DNA from: Desulfurella sp049977265
Lineage (GTDB): Bacteria; Campylobacterota_A; Desulfurellia; Desulfurellales; Desulfurellaceae
Assembly (NCBI RefSeq): GCF_049977265.1
Contig: NZ_JBMFGQ010000001.1
Location: 62,001 to 126,000, forward strand
Length of the DNA stretch: 64,000 bases
Direction: 5' to 3'
Both the position numbers and the translations under genes were made by a program. The notes under the pieces are model-generated. The model had not been told where the DNA came from, ran no database searches, and worked only from the letters and a program-made list of their open reading frames with translations. This document shows, in pieces, positions 15,797 to 25,160 of the stretch; positions within the stretch are counted from its first letter, which is position 1; each line of letters opens with the position of its first letter.

Positions 15797-15882
15797 TAAT
15801 TTGATGTATAGCTTGAAAATAACATGCTTAAAGGTTATAATTAGTTAGTTTTTGTGTTTAAAAATTTGAAAGAGGGATGTGT

Positions 15883-17034
15883 ATGCAATCAAAAAAATAT
15901 GGCTACTCAAGGCAATATATCGACGATGAAGATATAAATGCGGTTATTCAGGTTTTAAAAAGCGATTTTTTAACAACAGGTCCAAAGGTTTTAGAGTTTG
16001 AAGAATCAATAAAACAATATTTAGGTGCACAATATGCAGTGTGTGTATCAAGTGGCACTGCCAGTTTGCATATAGCTGCCCTGTGTTTGTTAGACAAGGA
16101 TTATAAAGTTCTTACCACCCCTATTTCATTTTTGGCTACGTCAAATGCTATTCTTTATGCAGGCGCTAAACCAATATTTGTAGATGTAGACGCAAAAGCC
16201 AATATAGATTTAAATTTGTGCGAGGATATTTTAAAAAAAGATAGTACCATAAAGGCTATATTTGCAGTTGATTTTGCTGGCAATATGGTAGATCCTGATG
16301 GTCTTTTATACCTGAAAGAAAAATATGGCATAAAAGTGTTGGAAGACTGTGCACACTCACTAGGTGCAACTGCTGGTAAAAACAAAGCTGGCGATTGCAG
16401 TTTTTGTGATGTTGCAACATTATCGTTTCATCCAGTAAAAAGTATTACAAGCGCAGAGGGTGGTTGTGTTGTAACAAACGATGAACAAATTGCAAAAAAA
16501 GCTTCAATGTTTAGAAACCATGGTATTGTAAGAGACAGGAATGAGTTTATTTATAAAGACGATGATAACCCTTTGTATTTTGAGATGCAGGAGTTGGGCT
16601 TTAACTACAGATTAAGCGATGTGCATAGCGCACTTGGGTTATCCCAGCTAAAAAAAATAGATTTTTTTTTGACAGTTAGAAGAAAACTTGCAAACAATTA
16701 TGATATGGCTTTTAATGGCACACCTATTAGACCTTTACATTTAAATAGCGAATCATCTTATCATTTGTATGTTATAAGAATTAATTTTAAAGAAATAGGA
16801 AAAAAGAGAGCTGATATAATGAAATCGCTACAATCAAAAGGAATTTTTCTTCAAACACACTACATACCAATTAATGCTCAGCCGTATTATCAGAAGTTAG
16901 GCTATGATCCTTCTTTGACACCAACGGCTGTTAAATATTACAATGAGTGTCTATCTATACCATTATACGTAGGCATTGAACAAGAAGAGCAAGAATTTAT
17001 TATAGATACAATAAAATCGGAGATTTTGTTCTAA
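15883..17034 (+). CDS. pseC: DegT/DnrJ/EryC1-family aminotransferase, PseC-like
   Basis: 383 residues of a PLP-dependent sugar aminotransferase. It has SSGTASLHIAALCLL for phosphate binding, EDCAHSLGA, and the PLP-lysine region TLSFHPVKSITSAEGG with the catalytic lysine. HPVKSIT together with the early YSRQYIDDEDI pattern resembles PseC, which makes UDP-4-amino-4,6-dideoxy-N-acetyl-altrosamine for pseudaminic acid and flagellin glycosylation. No other pse gene is in the window, so specificity is provisional. The start is the ATG at 15883, 6 bases after GAGGG at 15872-15876; the ATG at 15877 abuts that Shine-Dalgarno and is rejected. It overlaps convergent ruvB by 4 bases. Confidence 0.83.
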   Translation: MQSKKYGYSRQYIDDEDINAVIQVLKSDFLTTGPKVLEFEESIKQYLGAQYAVCVSSGTASLHIAALCLLDKDYKVLTTPISFLATSNAILYAGAKPIFVDVDAKANIDLNLCEDILKKDSTIKAIFAVDFAGNMVDPDGLLYLKEKYGIKVLEDCAHSLGATAGKNKAGDCSFCDVATLSFHPVKSITSAEGGCVVTNDEQIAKKASMFRNHGIVRDRNEFIYKDDDNPLYFEMQELGFNYRLSDVHSALGLSQLKKIDFFLTVRRKLANNYDMAFNGTPIRPLHLNSESSYHLYVIRINFKEIGKKRADIMKSLQSKGIFLQTHYIPINAQPYYQKLGYDPSLTPTAVKYYNECLSIPLYVGIEQEEQEFIIDTIKSEILF

Positions 17035-18002
17035 AATAGTGTAGGCTTTTCGATAATTATTTGATTTACCGCAACGCGTCCCTTTGGCGTTTTTTTTATA
17101 TAACCGCACTGCAATAAATATGGTTCTACTACCTCTTCGAGTGTTTTTTTATCCTCACCAAGGCTTGAAGCGAGCGTCTCAATACCTACAGGGCCACCAT
17201 TAAAAACGTTATTTATTATTTCTAAGTATTTTTTATCTAAATAATCTAAACCGTTCTCATCTATATTTATTATTTTTAGTGCTTCCTGGGTAATATCTTT
17301 TGTTATTTTATCTATCTGCTTAACTTGAGCTAAATCTCTAACACGCCTTAGTATTTTGTTTGCAATGCGAGGTGTTGATCGTGAGCGTTGAGCAATAATT
17401 TTAGCACTATCTTTGTCAATTTTTATATTTAATACAAGCGCGGAACGATTTATAATATCAAGTAACTCATCGAGTGCATAGTAATCTAATCTCAAAACTA
17501 GACCAAATCTGTCCCTCAGCGGATTTGTTAGCATACCTATACGGGTTGTTGCACCTACGAATGTAAATTGAGGCAAATCTATGCGGAGCGTTTTTGCGCC
17601 AGGTCCTTGACCCACTACAATATCCAATTTAAAATCTTCCAGTGCCGAATATAACATTTCTTCGATATTACGATTAAGCCTATGAATTTCATCAACAAAC
17701 AGTACATCTTTATCATCTAAGCTTGTTAATATTGCGGCAATATCACCTACTTTTTCTATTGATGGACCGCTTATCGTTACTATACTTGAATCCATTTCTT
17801 TGGCTATAATATGTGCAAGTGTGGTTTTGCCAATACCAGGTGGCCCATAGAGCAAACAATGCTCTATGGGCTCATTGCGTTTTTTTGCCGCGGCTATAGC
17901 AAGCGACAAGTTTTCTACTACGCGTTTTTGGCCAATATAGTCTTTTAAACTTTCTGGCCTTATCGACAAATTAACTTCACTGTTTATTTGAGAGTGCTTC
18001 AT
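17031..18002 (-). CDS. ruvB: Holliday junction branch migration helicase RuvB
   Basis: AAA+ motor that drives Holliday junction migration with RuvA. Visible: IRPESLKDYIGQ near the N-terminus, Walker A LLYGPPGIGKTTLAH, Walker B DVLFVDEIHRLN, sensor FVGATTRIGMLTNPLRDRFG, and the winged-helix end with NGGPVGIETLASSLGEDKKTLEEVVEPYL. I chose the ATG at 18002 because the family N-terminus starts there; a longer frame from an upstream TTG (18035) adds only residues read from the end of gltA-like nfnB. The start lies inside the nfnB 3' end (26-base overlap). Last gene of a 14-gene minus-strand run. Confidence 0.95.
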   Translation of the reverse strand: MKHSQINSEVNLSIRPESLKDYIGQKRVVENLSLAIAAAKKRNEPIEHCLLYGPPGIGKTTLAHIIAKEMDSSIVTISGPSIEKVGDIAAILTSLDDKDVLFVDEIHRLNRNIEEMLYSALEDFKLDIVVGQGPGAKTLRIDLPQFTFVGATTRIGMLTNPLRDRFGLVLRLDYYALDELLDIINRSALVLNIKIDKDSAKIIAQRSRSTPRIANKILRRVRDLAQVKQIDKITKDITQEALKIINIDENGLDYLDKKYLEIINNVFNGGPVGIETLASSLGEDKKTLEEVVEPYLLQCGYIKKTPKGRVAVNQIIIEKPTLF

Positions 18003-19389
18003 GTATAGACTTAGCTGCTTTTTTGCCAGCACCAACTGCCAAAATAACTGTAGCTGCGCCTGTTACTATATCACCGCCTGCCCAAACTTTTGAGTGTGTG
18101 GTTTTACCATTTTCATCAGCAACAAAATATCCCCATTTATTTGTTTCTACACCCGTAGCGCTTCTAGCTACAATAGGATTTGCGCTTTGACCTATTGCAA
18201 TAATAACTGTATCTGCATCTATTACAAAATTTGAACCCTTAACTTCTTGAGGTCTTCTTCTGCCTGATTCGTCTGGTTCACCAAGCTCCATTCTAACACA
18301 CTCGATTCCTAAAACATTTCCGTATTCATCACCTAAGACTTTAACAGGGTTGGTCAGCATTTCAAATTTTATACCTTCTTCCTCAGCATGTTCTATTTCT
18401 TCTGCTCGTGCAGGCATTTCTTTTCTGCTTCTTCTATAGACAATAATAGCTTCTTTAGCACCAAGTCTTTTTGCTGTTCTAACAGCATCCATTGCCACAT
18501 TACCACCACCTACTACAACTGCACGTTCACCAACTCTAATTGGAGTCGCATAATTTGGGAAATCATAAGCTTTCATTAAGTTTGATCTTGTCAAAAACTC
18601 ACTTGCAGAGTATACGCCATTTAAGTTTTCTCCAGGTATCTTTAAGAAAGATGGCGCGCCTGCGCCGTTGGCTAAAAATACGGCATCGTACTCATTTATT
18701 AAGTCATCCACTTTTTCTGTTAAGCCCACCACATAGTTCAACTTTATATCTACGCCTAATTCTTTAATTTGACCAACTTCATAATCGACAATTGCTTTTG
18801 GTAATCTAAATTCTGGTATACCATAAACCAGCACTCCACCAGATTTATGAAGCGCTTCGTATATTGTTACATTATAACCTAATTTTGCTAAATCAGATGC
18901 GCATGCAAGACCAGCTGGACCAGAGCCTACTACGGCTATTTTTTTGTTGAGTTTTGTTGAGGGTTGTTTTGCATCAGAATAATCAAGCTCTCGAGCCCAA
19001 TCTGAAACGTATCGCTCAAGCCTTCCAATGGCTATCGGTTTGCCTTTTTTATTCATAATACATGCGCCTTCGCATTGCTCTTCTTGAGGACATACTCTAC
19101 CACACACGGCTGGCAAGGCGTTTGTTTGCTTTATTTCCAAAAACGCACCTTTTAAGTCTTCTGCTATTAATTTTTCTATAAACTCTGGAATTCTTACATC
19201 TGCAGGACATCCTGCCACGCAGTAAGGCGGTTTGCATTGCAAGCACCTCTGAGCTTCCTCAATAGCTTCTTGTAAAGAATAGCCCAGTGGCACCTCAAGA
19301 AAGTTCTGTACTCTATCCATTGGATCTTGAGTTCTCATTGGAACTCTATTTTTTTTAAGCCTTTCGGCAGGTTTTATTTTTTCAGCCAT
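17977..19389 (-). CDS. nfnB: NADPH-linked FAD/iron-sulfur oxidoreductase, NfnB type (GltD-like)
   Basis: 470 residues: N-terminal [4Fe-4S] domain with CLQCKPPYCVAGCP and CGRVCPQEEQCEGAC, FAD site VVGSGPAGLACASDLA, NADPH site VVVGGGNVAMDAVRTAKRLG, and the C-terminal FAD motif VWAGGDIVTGA. Alone it resembles the glutamate synthase small chain, but the gene directly upstream encodes a ferredoxin-reductase-like flavoprotein rather than the glutamate synthase large chain, the pairing of NfnAB (NADH-dependent reduced ferredoxin:NADP oxidoreductase, also called sulfide dehydrogenase SudA). NfnAB couples ferredoxin, NAD and NADP by electron bifurcation. The start overlaps nfnA by 8 bases. Confidence 0.88.
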   Translation of the reverse strand: MAEKIKPAERLKKNRVPMRTQDPMDRVQNFLEVPLGYSLQEAIEEAQRCLQCKPPYCVAGCPADVRIPEFIEKLIAEDLKGAFLEIKQTNALPAVCGRVCPQEEQCEGACIMNKKGKPIAIGRLERYVSDWARELDYSDAKQPSTKLNKKIAVVGSGPAGLACASDLAKLGYNVTIYEALHKSGGVLVYGIPEFRLPKAIVDYEVGQIKELGVDIKLNYVVGLTEKVDDLINEYDAVFLANGAGAPSFLKIPGENLNGVYSASEFLTRSNLMKAYDFPNYATPIRVGERAVVVGGGNVAMDAVRTAKRLGAKEAIIVYRRSRKEMPARAEEIEHAEEEGIKFEMLTNPVKVLGDEYGNVLGIECVRMELGEPDESGRRRPQEVKGSNFVIDADTVIIAIGQSANPIVARSATGVETNKWGYFVADENGKTTHSKVWAGGDIVTGAATVILAVGAGKKAAKSIHEALSNKQ

Positions 19390-20236
19390 TTGAAGCTTGC
19401 CTCCTTACTTTTTCTTCAACTAACATCAAAGCTTCTCTTTCTTGATCGCAGTATTGTCTTTGTCTTAATATCATTTCTTCAAAATTGACCAAACTGCCTC
19501 TAAACTCTGGGCCATCTACGCAAGCAAATTTTGTTTTTCCGCCCACGCTTACCCTGCATGCACCACACATGCCAGTACCGTCAACCATAATAGAGTTTAG
19601 TGAAACCCAAATTTGTTTATTATGATCATTTGCCACGCGTGTACACATTTTCATCATTACTGGTGGCCCAATTGCCCAAATATCTTTTATTGCTTCTGAC
19701 TCTTTTTTGAGCAAATCGTCCATTATGTTTGTTACAAAACCTTTTTGACCATATGTGCCATCGTCTGTTGCAATAAACAGTTCATTCGAGGCTTCTTTCA
19801 TTTTGTCTTCCATAATAATAAGGTCTTTTGTGCGCGCGCCTATAATAGAAATTACATGGTTGCCAAGTTCTTTTAGTTTTTTTGCAACCGGGTGAGCGGG
19901 TGCAATACCTATACCGCCACCAATAATAAGCACTTTACCACCAAAATTTTCTACCTCAGATGGTAAACCCAATGGACCAACAAAAGCATAAAGATTTTCA
20001 CCTTCATTCATCAATGAAAGCTCTAGTGTGCTTGCCCCAACAACCTGATAAACAATTTGTACCCAACCTTCTTTGGCACTTGAATCCGCTATTGTTAAGG
20101 GAATTCTTTCGCCATTTTCTTTTGTGATCAGTATTATAAACTGACCAGGTTGGGCTGCTTTTGCAACAAATGGAGCTTCTATCCAGTTTGAATAGATTGT
20201 ATCGCTCCATTTTTGCCTTTTGAGAATTTTATACAT
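19382..20236 (-). CDS. nfnA: ferredoxin-NADP reductase-type flavoprotein, NfnA subunit
   Basis: 284 residues: FAD-binding beta-barrel with IPLTIADSS, NAD-binding fold with VLIIGGGIGIAPAHPVAKKL, and a C-terminal [2Fe-2S] site with MCGACRVSV and KFACVDGPEF. This is the dihydroorotate-dehydrogenase-electron-transfer/sulfide dehydrogenase beta type. Paired with the GltD-like gene downstream it makes NfnAB, which balances NADH, NADPH and reduced ferredoxin. The start is the ATG at 20236, 4 bases after GGAGGG; the GTG one codon upstream is too close to it. The lipoprotein gene ends 15 bases upstream, so it is part of the long operon. Confidence 0.88.
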   Translation of the reverse strand: MYKILKRQKWSDTIYSNWIEAPFVAKAAQPGQFIILITKENGERIPLTIADSSAKEGWVQIVYQVVGASTLELSLMNEGENLYAFVGPLGLPSEVENFGGKVLIIGGGIGIAPAHPVAKKLKELGNHVISIIGARTKDLIIMEDKMKEASNELFIATDDGTYGQKGFVTNIMDDLLKKESEAIKDIWAIGPPVMMKMCTRVANDHNKQIWVSLNSIMVDGTGMCGACRVSVGGKTKFACVDGPEFRGSLVNFEEMILRQRQYCDQEREALMLVEEKVRRQASNG

Positions 20237-20251
20237 CACACCCTCCTTTAC

Positions 20252-20827
20252 CTAAAATTTAAAATTTAAACTGCCAACAATTGAAGCCATATTAAAATCT
20301 ACGTTATTATTTTTGCAACTTCTATCAAATTCAATTATATAATTAGTAGACCAAAACTCACGTGGCTTTAAATAAAGCCAAGCGTTCAAAGGGCTATCTT
20401 TTGGAACTTTTTCAATTTTTATTGGTTGTATTTTTTTGCCATTGCAATCTAAATAAACATTCCAAAATGAATTTTTATCAGATATATTATTTGATTCAAA
20501 ATCTGAACTATACAGATTTACCCAAAGAACGGTATTTTTATAGCTATCGTTCTGGAATTTTTTATAAAGTTTTTCGTTCGACTGCGAAATTGCATTTTTT
20601 TCTTTCAGGTAATCGTAGTATTGATTTGCAAGGTTTTTGTTAAAATAAGTTACTTTAGCTATAGCAACCGTCTCAAAATCTCTATATAACTTTTTTTCAA
20701 TAGTTTGTTTATCCAGTTGTTCAGAAAACTGTGTTGTATAACTTCTAAAGCCCACTTCCTTTAATTGTGTGCATGAACTCAAAAAAACAAATAAAACTAG
20801 TAGCAAAAAAACCTTATTTTTCTTCAT
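20252..20827 (-). CDS. putative lipoprotein of unknown function
   Basis: 191 residues beginning with a lipoprotein signal (FLLLVLFVFLSSC, lipobox LSSC, acylated Cys19). The mature part is beta-rich with many aromatic and charged residues, for example SYKNTVLWVNLYSSDF and LYLKPREFWSTNYIIEFDR, suggesting an immunoglobulin-like or LPS/envelope-related beta fold; I do not recognise the family. It overlaps the upstream TPR protein by 14 bases, which suggests that the two envelope-associated proteins work together or are made in fixed ratio. Confidence 0.75.
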   Translation of the reverse strand: MKKNKVFLLLVLFVFLSSCTQLKEVGFRSYTTQFSEQLDKQTIEKKLYRDFETVAIAKVTYFNKNLANQYYDYLKEKNAISQSNEKLYKKFQNDSYKNTVLWVNLYSSDFESNNISDKNSFWNVYLDCNGKKIQPIKIEKVPKDSPLNAWLYLKPREFWSTNYIIEFDRSCKNNNVDFNMASIVGSLNFKF

Positions 20828-21566
20828 TTAGTACCTCCAGAGCCTGTTTGGCTTCTTTGTTTTGGGGGTTTTTTGTAAGTATTTCATTGTATAGATTTTT
20901 TGCATCTTCAACATAGCCTTGTTCCATATACAGTTTTGCTATATTCAATTGGTCATCCTCTTCCAGGTCAATTGTTGGTATATCCTCAAAAACTATAGTT
21001 TTGCTATTTTCTTGCATTGGTAGTTCTTTTTCTGTTTGAGGCCTCTCGCTTAAATTTTCTACATCAAATATTACTATATCTTTATCAATCGCCACTTCTT
21101 TTTTTATTTTTTGTGTTTCGAAAACAGGAGTTTGTTGAATTGTTTCCGTTACTTTTTCTACACTTGGTGTATATACAGGAGCAAGAGATAACAATTTAGA
21201 TTTTATTTTAGGCGATGGATTAAGAACAAGAAGTTTTTCATAAGCATTTACAGCAGCCTCAATTTTACCTTGCTTTTCGTAAACATTGGCTAATAATTCC
21301 CATGCAAGCGAATTAGAATTGTTAATATTTATAACAGTTTCGAGATAGCTTTCCGCTGCTTCGTATTTTTCTTCATCCATAAGGATCTGGGCGATTTTAA
21401 TTAAAGCGAGTAAGTAGTGAGGAAATTTAGCTACACCTTCTATGAGTAAATCAAAAGCTTCCTCTTTTGCGCCACTTTCGTATAGCAAACATGCTAGAGG
21501 ATAAAAGAATAAACTCAACTGTTTTGACTTATAGTATTTTTCAATTTTTTTTATAAGCTTTTTCAC
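20814..21566 (-). CDS. tetratricopeptide repeat protein
   Basis: 250 residues. Residues 1-115 hold three to four TPR units, for example ALIKIAQILMDEEKYEAAESYLE and LLANVYEKQGKIEAAVNAYEKLLVLNP (only parts quoted here), then an acidic, low-complexity linker (about 120-200, many Glu/Lys/Thr), then a final TPR pair with IAKLYMEQGYVEDAKNLYNEIL. No signal peptide, so cytoplasmic; a scaffold role is all that can be inferred. It starts with GTG in a GTGA overlap with the aroB stop. Confidence 0.8.
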   Translation of the reverse strand: MKKLIKKIEKYYKSKQLSLFFYPLACLLYESGAKEEAFDLLIEGVAKFPHYLLALIKIAQILMDEEKYEAAESYLETVININNSNSLAWELLANVYEKQGKIEAAVNAYEKLLVLNPSPKIKSKLLSLAPVYTPSVEKVTETIQQTPVFETQKIKKEVAIDKDIVIFDVENLSERPQTEKELPMQENSKTIVFEDIPTIDLEEDDQLNIAKLYMEQGYVEDAKNLYNEILTKNPQNKEAKQALEVLNEEK

Positions 21567-22645
21567 TGCAATTCTCTAATTGTTTTTATCAATAAACTAT
21601 ACTCTATGTCGTTTGCAATAATAGCTTCTCCTATGTCTTTTGTCAATATAAATTCCAGGATGCCGCCCTTAGTTTTTTTATCATGCTGCATTATTTTTAT
21701 AAGCTCATCTGGATCAATATTGTCAATTTTTGTTGGCAAATTAAATTTTTCAAGCAAATTTTTAATTCTTATAAACGTATTTTCGCCAATCAAACCAAGG
21801 TTGATTGAAAGTTTTGCTGCAAATACCTCTCCAATTGACACAGCTTGTGGATGAGTGTATTTTTTGTACTCAAAGAATGCTTCAATTGCGTGAGCTAGCG
21901 TGTGTCCAAAATTTAGTATAGCCCTTAGGCTGGCTTCTTTTTCATCTTTTTGAACTATTAAGCTTTTATCTTTAGCACAATCGTAAATAATGTCGGAGAT
22001 CGTTTTGGCATCTCTTTTTAAAACATCTTCTATGTGTGTTTCCAGAAAGCTAAAAAGCTGCCTATCCATTATAACGCCGTATTTTATAATCTCAGAAAAA
22101 GCATTAAAAAATTCTTCGTCACTTAATGTATCTAAAAATTTTGTATCAATAAATACAGCATTTGGTTGGTAAAAAGTACCAATCAAATTTTTGCCTTTGG
22201 TGTGATTTATAGCTGTTTTTCCGCCAATTGAGCTATCAGTTTGAGATACAACAGTAGTAGGCACATGAATGAGTGGCATTCCGCGCATAAATGTACTTGC
22301 TGCAAATGAAGCCACATCACCAACTACACCACCCCCGAAAGCTACTAATGGGGTTTTTCGATCAGCTTGATTTTCTATGAGAAAATCATATATATCAAAT
22401 AGCACTTCCTTGCTTTTGCTTTGTTCGCCTGCTTCAAAGCAGTATATTGAGTATGAATAGTTAGTTTTTTCAATATATCTAAGCAGTGTTTGCAAATGAA
22501 GCAAGCATACGTTGGTATCTGAAATTATAAACAGTTTTTTAACAAAATTAGAGTTTTTTAGAAAATCTACCAAACTACTTAGATCGTTGTAGCTGATGCT
22601 TATATTATAACTTTGAGATACATTTACGCTTATTATTTGACTCAT
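21563..22645 (-). CDS. aroB: 3-dehydroquinate synthase
   Basis: Converts DAHP to 3-dehydroquinate in the shikimate pathway using NAD and a divalent metal. The 360-residue protein has the NAD-binding VAFGGGVVGDVASFAASTFMRG segment (quoted part), PTTVVSQTDSSIGGKTAINH, KNLIGTFYQP, and metal ligands in the EIIKYG region and NFGHTLAHAIE. Length matches the family. It overlaps the uracil-DNA glycosylase gene by one base and the TPR gene by four, so it is fully embedded in the long operon with no other aro gene beside it. Confidence 0.95.
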   Translation of the reverse strand: MSQIISVNVSQSYNISISYNDLSSLVDFLKNSNFVKKLFIISDTNVCLLHLQTLLRYIEKTNYSYSIYCFEAGEQSKSKEVLFDIYDFLIENQADRKTPLVAFGGGVVGDVASFAASTFMRGMPLIHVPTTVVSQTDSSIGGKTAINHTKGKNLIGTFYQPNAVFIDTKFLDTLSDEEFFNAFSEIIKYGVIMDRQLFSFLETHIEDVLKRDAKTISDIIYDCAKDKSLIVQKDEKEASLRAILNFGHTLAHAIEAFFEYKKYTHPQAVSIGEVFAAKLSINLGLIGENTFIRIKNLLEKFNLPTKIDNIDPDELIKIMQHDKKTKGGILEFILTKDIGEAIIANDIEYSLLIKTIRELQ

Positions 22646-23298
22646 TAAATCCTCAAGTATTTTTTGGCAACATTTAGATCATTTACAAATATTTCTATTG
22701 CTTTTGGGTTTCGCAGTAAATATGCAGGATGATAAGTAGGTATGACTTTATAAATCCCCATTTCAAAAACGATTCCCCGGGATTGAGTAATTTTTTTATC
22801 ATTTCCCAAAAGTTGCATTAGAGCAAATCTACCTAAAGTAACAATCACACCTGGTTTTATCAAATTTATCTGATTGTCTAAAAAAGACCTGCACGCTTTA
22901 AGTTCGCTTTCTTGAGGATCTCTGTTGTTTGGTGGTCTGCATTTTAGACAATTTGCAATATAGATATCTTTTCTTTCTACGCCAATTTCTTTTAACAAAT
23001 CATCCAACAACTTTCCTGCTCTTCCAACAAAAGGCAAACCTTGTTCATCTTCATTTGCACCAGGTGCTTCGCCAATAAACATTAAATCAGCATTAGGATT
23101 GCCATCGCCAAAAACATAGTGCTTTTTTGTTTTGTACAGTTCGCACGCTTTGCAATTTTCCACTTCTCTTTTTAATTTTTCAAGGTAAAAAAAAGTGTTT
23201 TTTGATGATTTTTTTTCTTTTTTTAGCTTAATGTTTAAGTATTCAACGCCCAAATCTCTATAAAAATTTAAAATGTCTCCCAATTGATTTTTCTCCAT
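22645..23298 (-). CDS. uracil-DNA glycosylase, family 4 (iron-sulfur)
   Basis: Removes uracil from DNA. The 217-residue protein has a family 4 [4Fe-4S] cysteine pattern (CKACELY near 53-59 and later CLKCRPP and ACRSFL), the GEAPGANEDEQGLPFVGRAG catalytic region, and the HPAYLLRNP motif near residue 190. Family 4 enzymes are widespread in thermophiles and anaerobes. It abuts hisG upstream and overlaps aroB by one base. Confidence 0.93.
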   Translation of the reverse strand: MEKNQLGDILNFYRDLGVEYLNIKLKKEKKSSKNTFFYLEKLKREVENCKACELYKTKKHYVFGDGNPNADLMFIGEAPGANEDEQGLPFVGRAGKLLDDLLKEIGVERKDIYIANCLKCRPPNNRDPQESELKACRSFLDNQINLIKPGVIVTLGRFALMQLLGNDKKITQSRGIVFEMGIYKVIPTYHPAYLLRNPKAIEIFVNDLNVAKKYLRI

Positions 23299-23910
23299 TT
23301 ACTTTAGCAAATCAAGAAGCCTTGCTATTTCTTTGTTTTTCGTGTAATAGCTTACGCGATTAGCAACTAAGAATGCGCTTGATTTCATGATTTCTTCTAT
23401 AACGCAAAGGCCATTTTCCTTTAAAGTTTGTCCTGTGGATACAATATCTACAATACAGTCTGCAAGACCGATTAGGCCTGCAAGTTCAATTGAACCGTAG
23501 AGTTTAATAATTTCAATTGCCATGCCTTTTTTTGCAAAAAATTCATCTGCTATGTTTACAAACTTTGTAGCAACTTTTAGCTGTGTAGGAGTGTCTGGGT
23601 AGTTAGAGCTTTTCCCAGCTACAACAACGCTGCATTTTCCTATCCCCAAATCCATAAGCTCAAATACATCTTTTTTGTTTTCTGTTAGTACATCAAGACC
23701 CGCAACGCCCAAATCAGCGCCGTTTCCTTCCACATATGTAGCTACATCTTGAGCGCGGACTATAAAAAATTTTATAGAGGTATCTTTGCTTTCAAATATC
23801 AATTTTCTACTGTTTGTTTCATAGTCTATATTAATGCCTTTCTTGTTTAACAATTCTATCGTTTCATCCATTAAACGACCTTTTGCAAGTGCGATTGTTA
23901 ATTGCTTCAC
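23299..23910 (-). CDS. hisG: ATP phosphoribosyltransferase, short form
   Basis: First step of histidine biosynthesis: ATP plus PRPP gives phosphoribosyl-ATP. The 203-residue length lacks the C-terminal regulatory domain of long HisG, so this is the short form that requires the HisZ regulatory subunit, which should be encoded elsewhere. Seen: TIALAKGRLMDETIELL at the N-terminus, GADLGVAGLDVL, and the PRPP-binding segment ADCIVDIVSTGQTLKENGL. It overlaps murA by 4 bases. Confidence 0.94.
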   Translation of the reverse strand: MKQLTIALAKGRLMDETIELLNKKGINIDYETNSRKLIFESKDTSIKFFIVRAQDVATYVEGNGADLGVAGLDVLTENKKDVFELMDLGIGKCSVVVAGKSSNYPDTPTQLKVATKFVNIADEFFAKKGMAIEIIKLYGSIELAGLIGLADCIVDIVSTGQTLKENGLCVIEEIMKSSAFLVANRVSYYTKNKEIARLLDLLK

Positions 23911-25160
23911 TGTGGCAACCTCTTTATTTTTGCGCCAAGTTTTTGTAGTTTTTTATCAAGAAACTCATAGCCTCTATCCAGGTGATAAATACGCAATACC
24001 TCCGTTGTGTTTTCTGCTGCTAAGGCCGCAATTACAAGGCTAGCACTCGCCCTTAAATCTGTTGCCATAACGGGCGCTCCGTATAATACTTTTACACCAT
24101 TTACAATTGCTTTATTGCCGCTTATGGTTATATTAGCTCCCATACGATTTAGCTCTGCTACATGCTGAAAACGATTCTCAAATATAGTTTCTTCTATTAT
24201 GCTTGTGCCTTGTGCAAGTGTTAACATAGCTGTAAATTGAGCCTGCATATCAGTGGGAAAGCCCGGGTATACAAATGTTTTAATATCAACAGGCAAAAAT
24301 TTCGAGTGAGAAACAACTACCGTATTGTCGTTTTTTATGTGAATATCTGCACCGGCTTCTTGGATTTTATCAATTATAGAGTGCATGCAATAAAGTGGTG
24401 CGTTGTTGATTGTAATGCTTGAGCGTGTAGCGTGTGCAATACACATAAAAGTGCCAGCTTCGATACGATCTGGCATTACTTCATACTCGCTGCCTTTTAA
24501 TGTGTCAACGCCAATTATTTCTATTGTAGAACTGCCAGCACCTGAAATTTTGGCGCCACATTTATTTAAAAAATTTGCCAAATCAACTACTTCTGGTTCT
24601 TTTGCGGCATTGTATATGGTTGTTTTACCATCAGCCAATGTTGCTGCCATAATAATATTTTCTGTACCGGTAACGGTGGGGGTATCAAAGTAAATTTCAG
24701 CACCTTTGAGTTTTTTTGCATTTGCATGAACATAGCCTTGTTCAATATTAATCTTAGCGCCCATTGCTTTTAGGGCATCAATATGTAAATTGACGGGTCT
24801 TACGCCTATCGCGCAACCTCCAGGCAACGATACAATCGCTTGAGAGTATTTGGTTACAAGTGGTCCTAAAACCAAAATAGAAGCCCTCATTTTACGTACC
24901 AGATCATACTCGGCTTTGGTGGATTGTAGTTTGGAACAATCAATTTTAAGCGAATTATTGCTGAAACTATACTGGCATCCCATATTTTCTAGCAGTTTTA
25001 ACATTGTAACTATATCTGCCAAATCCGGTACATTATTTATAGTGCAGGGCTTATTACATAGTATTGTTGCGGCTATAATAGGTAATGCTGCATTTTTTGA
25101 ACCGCTTATATCTACGCTGCCATGCAGGGTTTTTGAACCCTCTATAGAAAATTTATCCAT
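23907..25160 (-). CDS. murA: UDP-N-acetylglucosamine 1-carboxyvinyltransferase
   Basis: First committed step of peptidoglycan synthesis. 417 residues with ISGSKNAALPIIAA near the N-terminus, LPGGCAIGVRPVNLH with the active-site cysteine (Cys116, the fosfomycin-alkylated residue, so a sensitive-type enzyme is predicted), DRIEAGTFM and GFPTDMQAQFTA. The start is the ATG at 25160 preceded by GAGGAG; the family N-terminus MDKFSIEG begins exactly there, so the four-residue upstream extension is rejected. It overlaps the ROK kinase stop by 8 bases. Confidence 0.96.
   Translation of the reverse strand: MDKFSIEGSKTLHGSVDISGSKNAALPIIAATILCNKPCTINNVPDLADIVTMLKLLENMGCQYSFSNNSLKIDCSKLQSTKAEYDLVRKMRASILVLGPLVTKYSQAIVSLPGGCAIGVRPVNLHIDALKAMGAKINIEQGYVHANAKKLKGAEIYFDTPTVTGTENIIMAATLADGKTTIYNAAKEPEVVDLANFLNKCGAKISGAGSSTIEIIGVDTLKGSEYEVMPDRIEAGTFMCIAHATRSSITINNAPLYCMHSIIDKIQEAGADIHIKNDNTVVVSHSKFLPVDIKTFVYPGFPTDMQAQFTAMLTLAQGTSIIEETIFENRFQHVAELNRMGANITISGNKAIVNGVKVLYGAPVMATDLRASASLVIAALAAENTTEVLRIYHLDRGYEFLDKKLQKLGAKIKRLPQ

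Noticed and set aside
24403..24693. Antisense open frame over murA (and similar long antisense frames over aconitase, uvrA and CoA-transferase)
   Set aside because: Shadow frames of strongly conserved genes; no ribosome sites and no family resemblance.
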